This document shows, piece by piece, positions 45,056 through 56,640 of a DNA stretch of 64,000 nucleotides. Location of the stretch: NCBI GenBank assembly GCA_015680685.1, contig MNCI01016457.1:17668-81667 (forward strand), in the 5' to 3' direction. The notes beneath the pieces were generated by a model. It saw only the letters and a list, made by a program, of their open reading frames with translations. It had not been told where the DNA came from and searched no databases. The translations under genes and the position numbers were made by a program. Position 1 is the first letter of the stretch. Each line of letters begins with the position of its first letter. The stretch comes from Gnetum montanum. Lineage: Eukaryota > Streptophyta > Gnetopsida > Gnetales > Gnetaceae.

Positions 45056-47316
45056 AAAGTATGAAACAAAGATGCCTATATGTAACAACCACACAACTAG
45101 TAGTAGACACCCTGTGGTTGACAGCTACTTGAAAGAGCAACACAATATTCATGGAATGAACTAAGAAGACAAACCATGCCAACAATAAAGGCATAAACAC
45201 ATTGGGATATGAGCGTCGCCAACTTCCACCCCTCAATCTAAGAACATCAATCGGGAGAAGTTGGGCACTGTTACGAAATTCAAATAGATGCTCATTATTT
45301 TGGATCTCTCCCTTTCCACTCAGTCATGGGGGAGATGGCCACCTATGCTAATCATATGGGGCCCTCAGTTCTTTTAAGTTTTTGTTTTTCACATTTTTGT
45401 TTTACACGTTTTTATTTTACACATTTTTGTCTTATACGTTTTTGTTTTACAAATTTCTTTAACTTTTCTTATTTTTGTTTTACATCATCGTTATACTTTT
45501 CCATTTTGTGTGTGTGTGTGTGTGTGTGTGTTCCATTCATCTTGTAAGTTTGTCCCATAATAAGTGTTCAGAATGATGGCATGAACTGTTTTCTTGTTGA
45601 TTGCTAATATTTGGTTTTTACCTTTAAGCTACAATGTTGATACTAAGGTATGTTTCTTTTGATATGGCAAGCAATGAGCTCACTTCATCCATCCATCCAC
45701 TAGTTTCTATGGTCTCTCTTAGCTTGGAAATGTACAGTCCCCTTCTAATAAGAACTTTAACGAATCGGTGACTGGGTATTTCTCAAACTAAGGAAGGACT
45801 CAAGGTTTGAAAAGGGTGTGACTTCAATGGAACTTGATGCATTTGTGTTGGCCATTCTCTTGGGTGCTTGGATGTTTTCTTCTTGAGTTTTCTTACCGTT
45901 TCGATGTTTCCCACTCACTGGGAAGCTGAGCAATAAAAATAATAAAGTCTTTGCATGGTGTGGTTCTCAGGCATAAAAACACAAAACACAAAAAAAAAAC
46001 ACAAAAAGAAAACAAAAAGAGAAAGAAGAGAAAAGAAAAAGAAAAGAAAAGTGAGAATTCAAAGACAAAATAAAACTTGGGCTACAAGCACTGGTTATGG
46101 AGCCAAAAGTGTTCCCTCTAACTAAGGCCCTTCTCACTTCCCATTCTCTCCTTGTCTGGTCGGAATGGTGGTGACTCTTGGGGAAGGCATTCTTGTTACC
46201 CAAGTGGATGGTTTGGACAAATGCATTGATGTGAAGTTACTGGAAGTGGTTTGTTGAGCCTGGAGTTGGAATGAAATCTGCCAAGTCACATTAGTCATGC
46301 AACACACAAGGGGCTGTACATCACCTTATTCTTGGGATTCAATTCCATCCTATTCTCTCCATCCTGCTCTCCATTATTCACCTCATTGTTGGTTGTATCA
46401 TTAGTATATATATTTTGGTTGACACATTATTTTCTTTTTGGTAAATTCTTGTGGTTAAGACTTTAACTCTTGTTCCAAATGACATTCCCAGAGCCTACAG
46501 ACTCTTTGAATGTGGGTTTGTCACGACATTAAGGGCATAAGCCTGCTTTAGGGAGGACCCACTGACATTCCTGTTTGGAGCATTCATTGACTTCTTTTCC
46601 ATAACATTTTTGCAATTAATTTTATTTTTTTTCATTACCATCTTGACATCCATTTTATCGACATTTTCATTATCCCTTTTTATCTATCTATCTATCTTTC
46701 TTACTCCTTTTCTTTCTCCATTCTAACACTACCATAGGTTCACGATTAGTCATGGGGGTATAGGGCCCGATTTTTCGATTTTCTCCTAGCCCAAAATTTT
46801 TTTTGATTTTCTTCCTAACCCCTACACCTTCGATAGTAATCATTAATATATCCCCAGGTCCGAATCAGCCATACCCTAACCTAGCCAATGGACTTACACT
46901 GGAGCAAGGTATTAATTACATGATGATTCATTTACCTTTGCTAATATAAGATTGTGTTGTGTGTGCAAATGGCAATCATATAACAACGAATTGGATCTGG
47001 AGCAAACACTTGGAATGGAGCAGCACTGAAGTAGCTATGCAAGGAGCAAGATCGATGCTGCACTTACCGATGGACAACGAAAAGTGCAATTTTGGTGTTG
47101 GCAGTAGCAACACTTCTTTCTCTCTCTTTCTCTCAAGCTGCCAACTAAGGCCCGATGTCATTGTAATAAGGTGTTTACCCTTGTTGTCATGAACACCAGT
47201 TTGTCAAGTCTTGTAATGATGATTTGTTCACATGTCATCTCATTAGTTCCATTCCCCTTAATAATTCCATACGTTACCGATATTATTGTAAGGAACTTGA
47301 GGATGAGTTTTCATTT
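45056..47316 (+). other. RE-5 region between protease and 3' LTR
   Basis: Noncoding. In order: the pol deletion junction (about 45100-45280), a first AGTCATGGGGGAGA at 45322-45335, T-rich TTTTTGTTTTACAC repeats (45375-45480), a (TG)n run (about 45508-45531), CATCCATCCATCC near 45687, a purine tract of A/G (45967-46055), the GGGAGGACCCACT segment near 46550, a second AGTCATGGGGGTA at 46748-46760, and about 550 bp of unrelated sequence before the true tract. Confidence 0.65.
45375..45531 (+). repeat. TTTTTGTTTTACAC repeats and (TG)n
   Basis: About six imperfect TTTTTGTTTTACA(C/A) units, then a TG dinucleotide run at about 45508-45531. Confidence 0.85.
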
Positions 47317-47329
47317 AGTCATGGGGGTA
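47317..47329 (+). other. RE-5 polypurine tract
   Basis: AGTCATGGGGGTA directly before the 3' LTR; identical to that of RE-1. Confidence 0.8.
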
Positions 47330-47670
47330 TGATAAGACGTGATTCACAAAAGCTGTAATATTACATACAGGATATCGTGGCCGCCATGATATAGTGTCAT
47401 CCCCTACGATATCGCGTACGCGATATCGTGGTCCATCGCCATATCTATAAATAAGAGGCAGCTCTCCCTTGTTTCCCCATCCTAGGCTAGAAGTAGGGAA
47501 ACTCTAGCAGTTTGATCACTCCAGAGATAGAATATTTTCCATGTGCCCATAGTAGGAGTCCCAAAGTGTATGGATCTTTATTCGGGCAAAATTGTACCTG
47601 AACACAAGTTGTGTATGAAAATAAAGACGAGCTTTCTAGATAAACCTTGCAGTGCATGGAATAGGAATTT
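47330..47670 (+). repeat. RE-5 3' LTR, left part up to the gap
   Basis: TGATAAGACGTG onward, about 7-8 percent different from the 5' LTR outside U3 and more within it. The U3 contains a perfect 24-nt palindrome at 47406-47429 (ACGATATCGCGT followed by its reverse complement). TATAAATA is at 47446-47453. Confidence 0.85.
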
Positions 47671-48303
47671 NNNNNNNNNNNNNNNNNNNNNNNNNNNNNN
47701 NNNNNNNNNNNNNNNNNNNNNNNNNNNNNNNNNNNNNNNNNNNNNNNNNNNNNNNNNNNNNNNNNNNNNNNNNNNNNNNNNNNNNNNNNNNNNNNNNNNN
47801 NNNNNNNNNNNNNNNNNNNNNNNNNNNNNNNNNNNNNNNNNNNNNNNNNNNNNNNNNNNNNNNNNNNNNNNNNNNNNNNNNNNNNNNNNNNNNNNNNNNN
47901 NNNNNNNNNNNNNNNNNNNNNNNNNNNNNNNNNNNNNNNNNNNNNNNNNNNNNNNNNNNNNNNNNNNNNNNNNNNNNNNNNNNNNNNNNNNNNNNNNNNN
48001 NNNNNNNNNNNNNNNNNNNNNNNNNNNNNNNNNNNNNNNNNNNNNNNNNNNNNNNNNNNNNNNNNNNNNNNNNNNNNNNNNNNNNNNNNNNNNNNNNNNN
48101 NNNNNNNNNNNNNNNNNNNNNNNNNNNNNNNNNNNNNNNNNNNNNNNNNNNNNNNNNNNNNNNNNNNNNNNNNNNNNNNNNNNNNNNNNNNNNNNNNNNN
48201 NNNNNNNNNNNNNNNNNNNNNNNNNNNNNNNNNNNNNNNNNNNNNNNNNNNNNNNNNNNNNNNNNNNNNNNNNNNNNNNNNNNNNNNNNNNNNNNNNNNN
48301 NNN
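47671..48303. other. Assembly gap (633 N)
   Basis: Hides the rest of the RE-5 3' LTR, its right target duplication and a few bases of RE-2 ORF3. Open frames across it are artefacts. Confidence 0.99.
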
Positions 48304-50700
48304 AGTGAAGATTAAGGATATTCAAGTGCCTTACTCAGTTGAAGCTATCGCATAGGCACTTGGGTTGCCTGATGCTGGGACACAACTAGTAGAGTTATCT
48401 ACACAAGCTAAGCTTAAGTCCGAAAAGAAGTGGACCTAGCAATGTTACAAGGTTGACCATGAAGAGTTTGGTGTGCTAACACTAGAAAAATACATATACT
48501 TCAAGATAGTAGCCTATTACCTCAATTTGATGGTGAGGCCCAACAAGGTGATTACTTTTTTCACTTGATCATGCGCCACTCTAAATGGGAGATTTCTAAC
48601 AAACCTTCCACAATTGATCTAATCAGAGATCGAGAAGTGTTTCAAAGAAAATGAACATGGAAGAAAAACCATGCCTTTCCCATGCCTCATTTAGAAACTT
48701 TGCAAAAGGGCAGGGATTATCCACTATGCAAATGACACAATCAGGCATGCTCCTATAGCCTTATGGTCTAAAATGATGAAGGACAAGATACTTGCTATGA
48801 CTAAAGAATGGGAGAAGTAGCCACCACCTCCATTGCCTACTTAAGAAACAATGCTAGAAGGTTGCACAACCATTGAGCACTCACATGAAATCCAAGAGCA
48901 ACTCTTTTTTGAGCAAGAACAACATGCAAAAATGAGTGGTGGGGACCCATCTATATATCGACCTATGATGAATCACCTTAATGAGGTGGCTTAAACAACT
49001 AGCTAGATGGAAAGAGGTGGATTAATATTCTCTACCCAACAAATGTAGTTGCCCATAAGATCAAATCCTAGTGTCCAAGAGGTGATAGTGTCTCTATCTC
49101 AACACCATTTATTCTGAGAAATCTCTGGGAATGCTACCTCATTTTTGATGTTCTTGGAGGAGGGTGAGGGGGCAATTGTATTGGTGATGTAGCACCAAGG
49201 ACAAGAGGCTATTACTGAAGTAGTTGTTAATCGAATTGTAGAAGTACTTAACACACCTACGACATCTATATTAGATGTATCTACACTTCAAGATGTGTAG
49301 ATGTCCAGAGGTACAATTAGCAGAAGATTGAATGCAACCCAACACGAAGAGTTGCTAGACCAATTAGTGGGAACTAGAAAATCAATTCTGGATTTCTTTG
49401 ATTTTCTAGAAAAAATAATTGCAACACATTTGGAGTTGTTGAAAGCAAAGGGAAAATGCATCATCTTGAAGGGGAAACTTGAAACAACCCAAGTACAAAA
49501 TCAATGCTTGGCTATGGAAGTTACTGAACTACATGCCCATTTTGTTGATCATGCACTCCTTAGCCTAGTGATAACTAGAGATGAAGCTTCCAAATAACTT
49601 CAAGAAAGATTAAAACAAGTTGAGGAGGAAACAATGATGGCCATCTTCAACTAGTCTAGAGCAGAAGCAAAAACCTACTCAGTTTAGAAGGACTTGGTTT
49701 AGATGCATTAAGAAAACAAATCTCTGACCATAGAAAATCATTTCCTATATAATGTTGATGCGCAAAAAAAATAGATTTAGAAATTCATTCATTAATAGAA
49801 GGAGCAACTCACTAGGGTCAAAATGGAATTAAGAAAATTAGTTGTGGAAAATTGTAATATGTCTATGGAGGAAGTCTAAGCCTTATGCTAGAAATCTACC
49901 ATTGAGATTGCCACCTAGAAAAATGAGCCTCTCAAATCTGAAAGATTCAAAAAATCACTATAGAGAGTAGGTTGGCCTACAAAAGAAAGTAAATGAGAAG
50001 CATATTCAAATGGCTAAGGTAAAAGTAAATGAGGCCCTCCAGCAACTTCAGTAAGGAAGAGAGGTATGGAAGCCCATCATTGATGGAAAAGATGCTTATA
50101 ACTGAGTGGAGATCTACTTGAAGGAGTTGCAAATTGAAGAAATGATAGAGTATATGGAATCAGACAATCTTTTCTATGCAAATCTAGTGATACTGACTAT
50201 CGAATAACTATGGTCATAACTCAAAAAATAAGTGGCCAGCTCATACTTGTTGTACAAGGCCAAGTTCAAGCACCATAAGGACACCAAGTAAAAGCTTGAG
50301 ATGGAAAATGCTAAACTTAAGGTTCTCATTACATGATTTTCTGATCAACAATCAACTACCAAGAACCTCACCAAGAGAATGAATGATTACCAGGAGCTGC
50401 AAAACATAGTCATGGCATTCGATATTGAATGCAAGCAATTTTCTGCCTAGTTCATCAATGCTAAAGAGTTATTCCTAATAATCCCTTATCCTTGGGATGT
50501 GCCCATTCCAGCCCACATTGATAAAGTTTCATGGACTATACATGATCCTAGGAGTAAGGAGAAGAAAATGAAAGCATTGCTAGATGCTTTTCACCTCCCA
50601 CTAGAAGTTGTTGTAGTAGAAAAATAGCCACAACTGCATCAACTATTACACATCTAAAGCTAGCGAAGACCCTTTAGAGCCCCAAGAACCTCCATTGCCT
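48304..50700 (+). pseudogene. RE-2 ORF3, copy B, part after RE-5
   Basis: Resumes at the base equivalent to 1725 of copy A. Contains VPYSVEAIAxALGLPDAG (48330), the NLMVRPNKVITFF segment (48510), MPFPCLI near 48670, an open coiled-coil-like part (49301-49597: HEELLDQLVGTRKSILDFF) and the PCPWDVPIP-type C-terminal motif near 50490 (here with Tyr). At 49359 this copy has CAA where copy A has TAA (2779), so the copies have separate nonsense changes. Confidence 0.65.
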
Positions 50701-50948
50701 AGGACTATCTAATATTTTCCATCTTCTTCACATCATCAGAGGATGTGTTATCTAATTTTTGTGTAGTCATGTGATGGTATTGCATTTTGTGTCATGAACA
50801 CTATAATTTTTGTAATGTGTTGATTCATACACTCAGGTACTCATTCTTGTCACATCAATTTGTTAAGTCTAGCATCAGTCAATAATCCCATACCTTTCCA
50901 ATTTGGTAAAGAAACTTAAGGATAAATTTTCATTCAGTTGTGAGGGTA

Positions 50949-51852
50949 TGATGAGTCATGGTTGGTCATGTTGACGAGGCCTCATCAACTAGGCCTCGTT
51001 GATATGGCCCTGTCGATGCATTATTTCATGCATCAACATGGCCCTGTCACTGCAAGGTCTATTCTTACTTAGAAATATGCACTCACTAGCTGCATTTATG
51101 ACATTCAAGTCATAGTAGTAGCTAAACTCTTGCAATTTTTACATTTGAAAGCTTGAATATTTCCCCAAGTGCTCGCAGAAGGAGTCATTGAGTGTATAGA
51201 TCTTTATTTGAGCATTTTTGTACCTGAGCACAATAGTGTGTATGGCAATAAAAATAAGCTTCTTGATAAACCTTGTAGTAATCTACATAGTTTAGATGTT
51301 TCATTCATGATTTAATACTTCTAGTTATTTATTCAATGTTTTCTAGTAATTAAGCTAATTAAGTAATTAAGCAAGCTAAACTAGATAGATTAAATACATA
51401 AGTATGGCCACTTTGAGTGTAACACATATTTGCTTGGTAATCCTAGTAGCATTATTGCTTGGTGCACCCAGTAGTGTAGTGCTTGGGAACCCAATAGTGG
51501 ATACATTAGTTCGAGATGTGTATGGAAAGTAGGACCAAATGCCTATGTTAGGACTAGTTAAAGACCAATAAGTTAGTTAAATTAAATTAGTCATTAAATT
51601 ACTTCATATTTTTCTTTAAGCATCAAAACCATAAAACATAAAATGATAAAAATCATATGCCCCAATTACATTTAACCATATCTTTGTACTTCACAAGTGT
51701 AATTGGGAAGATAATGAATGACCTTAGGGCAAGGTTCACTTCCTAGAAGACTAGTGTATTGGAAACTATAAAGTCCATGGAATTCAATCAAATCACATGT
51801 GAATGCTTTGTGATTCATATGGTTATGCATAGGGGCACCTTACTACTCATCA
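50949..51852 (+). repeat. RE-2 3' LTR, copy B (904 bp)
   Basis: TGATGAGTCATGG to ACTCATCA. Same length as copy A 4385-5288 and about 6 percent different in the first 245 bp. The GACGAGGCCTCGTC palindrome is damaged here (GACGAGGCCTCATC). Confidence 0.85.
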
Positions 51853-53902
51853 CATCCAAAAAACCAATAAGATCTATTTGATAGATATTATGTTTTCATA
51901 AAAAATAAAGATAAACTCTACAAATTTACCGAACATTAATGAAGGTAGAAAAAATAAATCATATAAGTTTTTTGTTGTAACATTGTAACACTATCTCAAA
52001 TGGGTAGTCACAACACAAAAAAGAAACACATATAACACATCTTCAAGGGCTCTCGACGTACACAACCTATAGATGTGCTCTTCTCGAGGGAGTTTAATGC
52101 ATCTTCTACTTTTATTTCTAAGATGACAAGTGTGTATCTTTATATAATTGAAATATATTATATATTTATTTGAGATAATGTGAGATGTTCCCCCATGTGG
52201 ACCATTAATGTTGCTATCAAATTCATGTTTCTTATCATGTTTTAAATTTAGAGTCATGTAATAGTTTCAGTTTTAAAGTTAGGAGTCATATAGGTTCATT
52301 GAGAATTAGTATTTAATTTTCAAAAGTTTAGAGTTTATGTTTAATTTTATGTTACTCAAGATTTCTACAAGGATATCTTCAGTTATATCAGTGGCTTCTA
52401 TGTCTAGTATTTGTATTAAATGTTCAGGCCACTCAACAAGTTTATCAACAATTGAGATATATTATTGGAGGTTAATGGGCTCAAGATCTAAATAGCTTTG
52501 CTCTACTTGTCAAATGACATTTCCAAATTATCTTAGAAGACACAATGGATTGCTTGCTACTACATCTCCATTTGTAAGTCCTACACATCATAGAATGAAA
52601 GTAGAGGTCACATAGCATCTATTTCATTATTTTGAGAATAGATGTCAACTAACCTACTAGGTAGATAATATAATCAATTTTTTACTAACTACATCATATG
52701 CCATGGTTTTAACATTAGGGTGGACTATAGAGTAAGGCTTATACTTGAAGGAAAAGTGTAGGCCTTCACTAGTGATCACAACATGAAAAAACTTTCTTGA
52801 GAAAACAATATGAGGAACATGAATTACAGGAACTAAGTGATAAACACATTGTTCAGTATAGCTACAACGTATTTTAAGGTTTATGTCGATTGGTGTAGTC
52901 TTGGCATATTCCAGACATTTGACGCTAGTTATCATAAATACATTTCATGGTATACTGTGAACGATGTTTTATGCTAGGTAGCATAAAAGGTATTTTATGC
53001 TTAGCAATGTAAAATATTTGTATGCTCTTTAATGTAAAAGTGAGAAGTAGGGTTAAAAGAAAAAAAAGAGGTCAATGATTATTACTCTCATATTTTCAAC
53101 AACAAGAGCATGATATCAGAGGTAGAGAAAGTGGTGTGCTAGCGAAATGAGAAGAAAAGAAAAAGAGGATCTAGTAAGGCTTTGGAAGAGGCATGTGCCA
53201 CAAAGACAATGGTCAATGGGGTGTTGTTAGACCTTGGGGCTAATGCCTCAGAGATTGCATCATTTTCCAAAAGTATACTATCCATTCTTTGTGATCTTTG
53301 GATTTTATTGTTGCATTATATATGTGACCCTAGTATAGAATAAAGTATATGCAAAATATTTGTTAAGATTGTACTCTTCATTTTATACTTGATCTTAGCA
53401 TATCATGTCTTATGCTATGAATTTTGTTTCACTTTTATGTTCAACCCTAGTGTATTTTCATTTGCATGCTACATGTTTTCTGAAATATGTGATGTAGGCG
53501 CTAGCATTTTTTTTCATGATATAGATGTTTTTACAGTATATGGTTAGTTTTTGTTAGGACTTAGTTAAAAATTTGATGGTGGACATAATCTTAGCATAAT
53601 CTAAATTTTATGCTATCACTTAGTTTTTACACTAACACTATGAATCATCCTGAGATATGGTATTTTTGCAATAGTTTATGTTAAACCTTGTTACTTTACT
53701 CATTATCTCTCTTTACACTAATGATTTATACCAACATAAATGTAGTTAGGTAATTTCTGTGTGTGTGTTTGAGTTTTTCTATATTATGCAAGTTGTGATT
53801 TCTTGTTGCATATTTCATGACTTTCTCATTTATACGCTATCATAGCATTATGCTTTGTGTGTATGTTGGTGTGATTTGGGTTAGGAAAATTTTGGTTTGT
53901 AG
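51853..53902. other. Flank downstream of RE-2, copy B, with a B-only segment
   Basis: Collinear with 5289-6533, except that about 930 bp (about 52604-53532) is present only here, plus about 70 bp near 52400-52470. The B-only part holds a copia-type PBS-like TGATATCAGAGG near 53112 and, at 53205-53260, a reading KTMVNGVLLDLGANASEIA that resembles an aspartic protease active site. A minus-strand frame at 52657-52935 is unidentified. Confidence 0.5.
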
Positions 53903-55412
53903 GTCATTGCTCAAGAAAACTATGGTGGTAATAGAATTAGTGGGTATTTTATGCTTTTTGGGGATCACAACACTAACTTTTCCTATCCTTGACATATTAA
54001 TTAATGAGAACATGTAAGTATGATTTCATCTTAGAGTAGTTGAATTTCTATTCTACTTGAGCTAGAACTTTAGTGTCATCCTTTGGTCACATTTGAGTGT
54101 AACAATAATGGACATGATATCAAAGTCTATTCTTGCTAGGGCTTCAAACTACATTTTGGAATACATGGAAGATGAAGATTCTAGCCATATTGAACTAGAG
54201 TACTAGGGAAGATCATATCGATCTATGATTCAACAGTTGTCTAATATTTGGCAACATGACTTATATATTGGTTTCAATGACAATAATATGGTCTAGCTAA
54301 CTTGCAAGACTTTGAATCTATTTTGAAATCCACCTACAAAAACCTACTTCCTTGATGCATAAGTATATATATATTTAAACATTAACACTATCTATTTCTT
54401 ACAAGTTATCTAAGACTACTTGTTTAATACTATGTGTGTTCTATAGTTATAGGCTCAAGAAAGACCAATTTTTATGGTGGACAAAACTTTGATTCTTATT
54501 CAAACAATGATGGATGATTTTTCTCAGGGTAACAATATTAGGATTTAAATAGCAACTTAGATCATGTTTGAAATAGAAAACTAGACGAAGTGGTACTCCT
54601 AGATGTACCATAGATGTATTAATATAGGTTTTGTTTATGAATTTTAGGAGTATTCATGTTTTGGCTTAGAAATATCATTCCTAGTAAAGGCACCACAATT
54701 GTCCAATAAATGTAGTGAATAACCTATAGTTTGTCTATCCATTAATTGATTAACTGATCTATATAGCTCATTAGTTGTGCTTTTGCAAACTGTGTAAGGG
54801 AAACAATTATCACTATCATTACATCTAGCTACCCTAAAGAGACACTTCCACTCAAGTAGGATAATTTTGACAAAATCCAAGAATGGTTAACAAATTTTGT
54901 TCTTTTAGAACTGAGGAAGAAAATGGTTAAAAGTAGGCTTCTTGATTTTTTTCATGTTGTTGAGTTCATCCACCTCATTGACAAAGATGATTAATTGGTT
55001 GGATTCATTTAATAAAGTAAGCATACAATTTTGCACGTAAGGCCATGGCTTGATAGTTGTGTTGTACATTAATGAGGATTTATTTTGTAAATTGTTCAAT
55101 ATGCCTAAGGATAGTGTAAATGTGGTTGATTAGGAAAGCAAGGACTCAGTTAGAAGTGGCATTCTAGGGGTTTGGCTAAACTCCCCTTTGGGTGGGCAAT
55201 TATCATTAAAAAGGTATGAGAACTAGATAATTAATGAGATTTATTATTTATTCCATACTAGGGCCTTTCCTATGATACTATCTTAGTGCAAGACCATAGG
55301 CCTATAGGAAGCATGGATCATGAGAAATGTCATATCTGATGGAACATGCTTTAACTAGGCTACTACATTAATCACAAGGACCTAAAGAAAAATTTTAAAA
55401 CTCCACAAAAAG
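53903..55412 (+). pseudogene. Decayed multi-exon gene fragment, unidentified, copy B
   Basis: Second copy of the pseudogene at 6534-8045 with the same exon-like blocks and splice-like borders (acceptor before 53903, donor GTAACC at 55413). It has its own substitutions, for example the reading QENYGGNRISG where copy A has QENSSGSRISG. Comparing the copies shows decay continued separately in each. Confidence 0.5.
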
Positions 55413-56640
55413 GTAACCTTAGTGTATCATGTACACTTTGCCTTATTTATTTGCTATTTGAGGAGGTTTGCAAAGTTCCTAGTAATTAAGCACAATATGG
55501 CATGGGATGAAAGGGAGACCACCCAACTTCCTCAACCTTAGGAAAAACATTTCATGAATGCAGTTTAAGTTTACTACTTTCATAAAAATGAAAGGTCTTA
55601 TGTTGAATTCTAAATTTCCACTTCTTATTTTATTTTTTCTTTTGAAGTAGATTACTCTAAGGTTAATGTTGGAAATAGTGTGTATCTCTCTTTCTAGTGA
55701 TAATCTTGTTTCTATGGTTGGCTCCATTTTTTAAATTCCATCCTAATACTTATTCAAGCAAATTCAACATCCCTCTAATGTCTTGGAATTTACATAAATT
55801 TTCTCATGGACCAAGCTTCCCATCGTGTTCCTGCAAAAAATAAATGTGAGATACAACTTCAAAATCTTATCATCATCTTCTTCTTTAATACTATTGATAT
55901 TTTTTGTTGTGAAATTAACACAAACAATTTTTATGATTTGTAGTTATTATTGACTGCAAAAATTCTTTTCAAGACTTGGACATGTGAAGAAGAAAGAGAT
56001 TAGCTAGAAAATTTTTGTGAAGAGTCAAGCATCCAAAGAAAAAAGAGTAAGCCGCTATTTTATAGAAATTTGGTAGTGAGTTTCATTTGAATGTAAACCC
56101 CCTCCCAATGTTTAAAAGATGGGTAGCAAGTAGCATGTGTAGTGAGCAATTATGGGTTGTGGCCTACAACAATCTCTTGTTTGAGTCATTTTCATGTGTT
56201 TTCTGGTGTTGAGGAAGGACCTACATTGGATTGTTAGATTGTAGTGAATTATAGTCAACTCTATAGTGGTCTCATTCCAAGATATGAAATATTCTTTAAA
56301 CAAAGGTATACACTTCTTAAGCATTGAAACATTAACATCAAGGACTTTGCATAAAAAAAGAAAAATGAAAGTTTTTCTTGGCAACTCAACAACAACTGTA
56401 AATGTTCTAGGCTTATATAAAAATTTTCTTAAAATGTTTGAAATAAAATTTCTTTATTTAAAATTTTCTATTAGATGAGTCTTGCATGAACTATGTGATC
56501 ATAGTTGCAAAGCCAAATCTTGCCAACCACTTGATTATTCATTCTTAGCATTGTTACAACCAGTAGGCCCTTATTTTGCTACTCAAGATGATGTTTTTCC
56601 TTATTTTTAGATAATAGTTATGAATATTTATATTTTTTAC
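55413..56640. other. Noncoding flank, copy B
   Basis: Collinear with 8046-9274; nothing recognised. Confidence 0.5.

Larger units (their letters stand above)
40753..48300 (+). mobile_element. RE-5: nested non-autonomous Athila-like element (gag plus protease)
   Basis: 5' LTR (40753-41906), PBS (41908-41925), gag (42049 to about 44520), protease (44530-45055), post-pol region, polypurine tract (47317-47329) and 3' LTR start (47330), lost in the N gap from 47671. RT, RNase H, integrase and ORF3 are all absent although sequence is continuous: the protease end is followed within about 250 bp by the post-pol GGGGGAGATGG segment. Copy A (around 1711-1724) has the uninterrupted site, so the right end lies inside the gap just before 48304. 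Confidence 0.85.
31412..51852 (+). mobile_element. RE-2 copy B: full-length Athila-like Ty3/gypsy element, with nested RE-5
   Basis: 5' LTR (31412-32267), PBS, gag, protease, RT, RNase H, integrase, post-pol region, ORF3 (split by RE-5 at about 40748) and 3' LTR (50949-51852). Without RE-5 the element is about 12.9 kb. The left flank ACATT and the right flank (ACATC in copy A; one A lost in copy B) fit a 5-bp duplication. No chromodomain follows integrase, consistent with the Athila/Tat side of Ty3/gypsy. The two LTRs differ by well over 10 percent by eye, so it is old. A single N (39041) lies in the post-pol region exactly where similarity to window base 1 begins. Confidence 0.85.

Noticed and set aside
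47543-48355. Open frames of 220-270 codons across the second N gap
   Set aside because: Same artefact: LTR sequence joined through N to ORF3.
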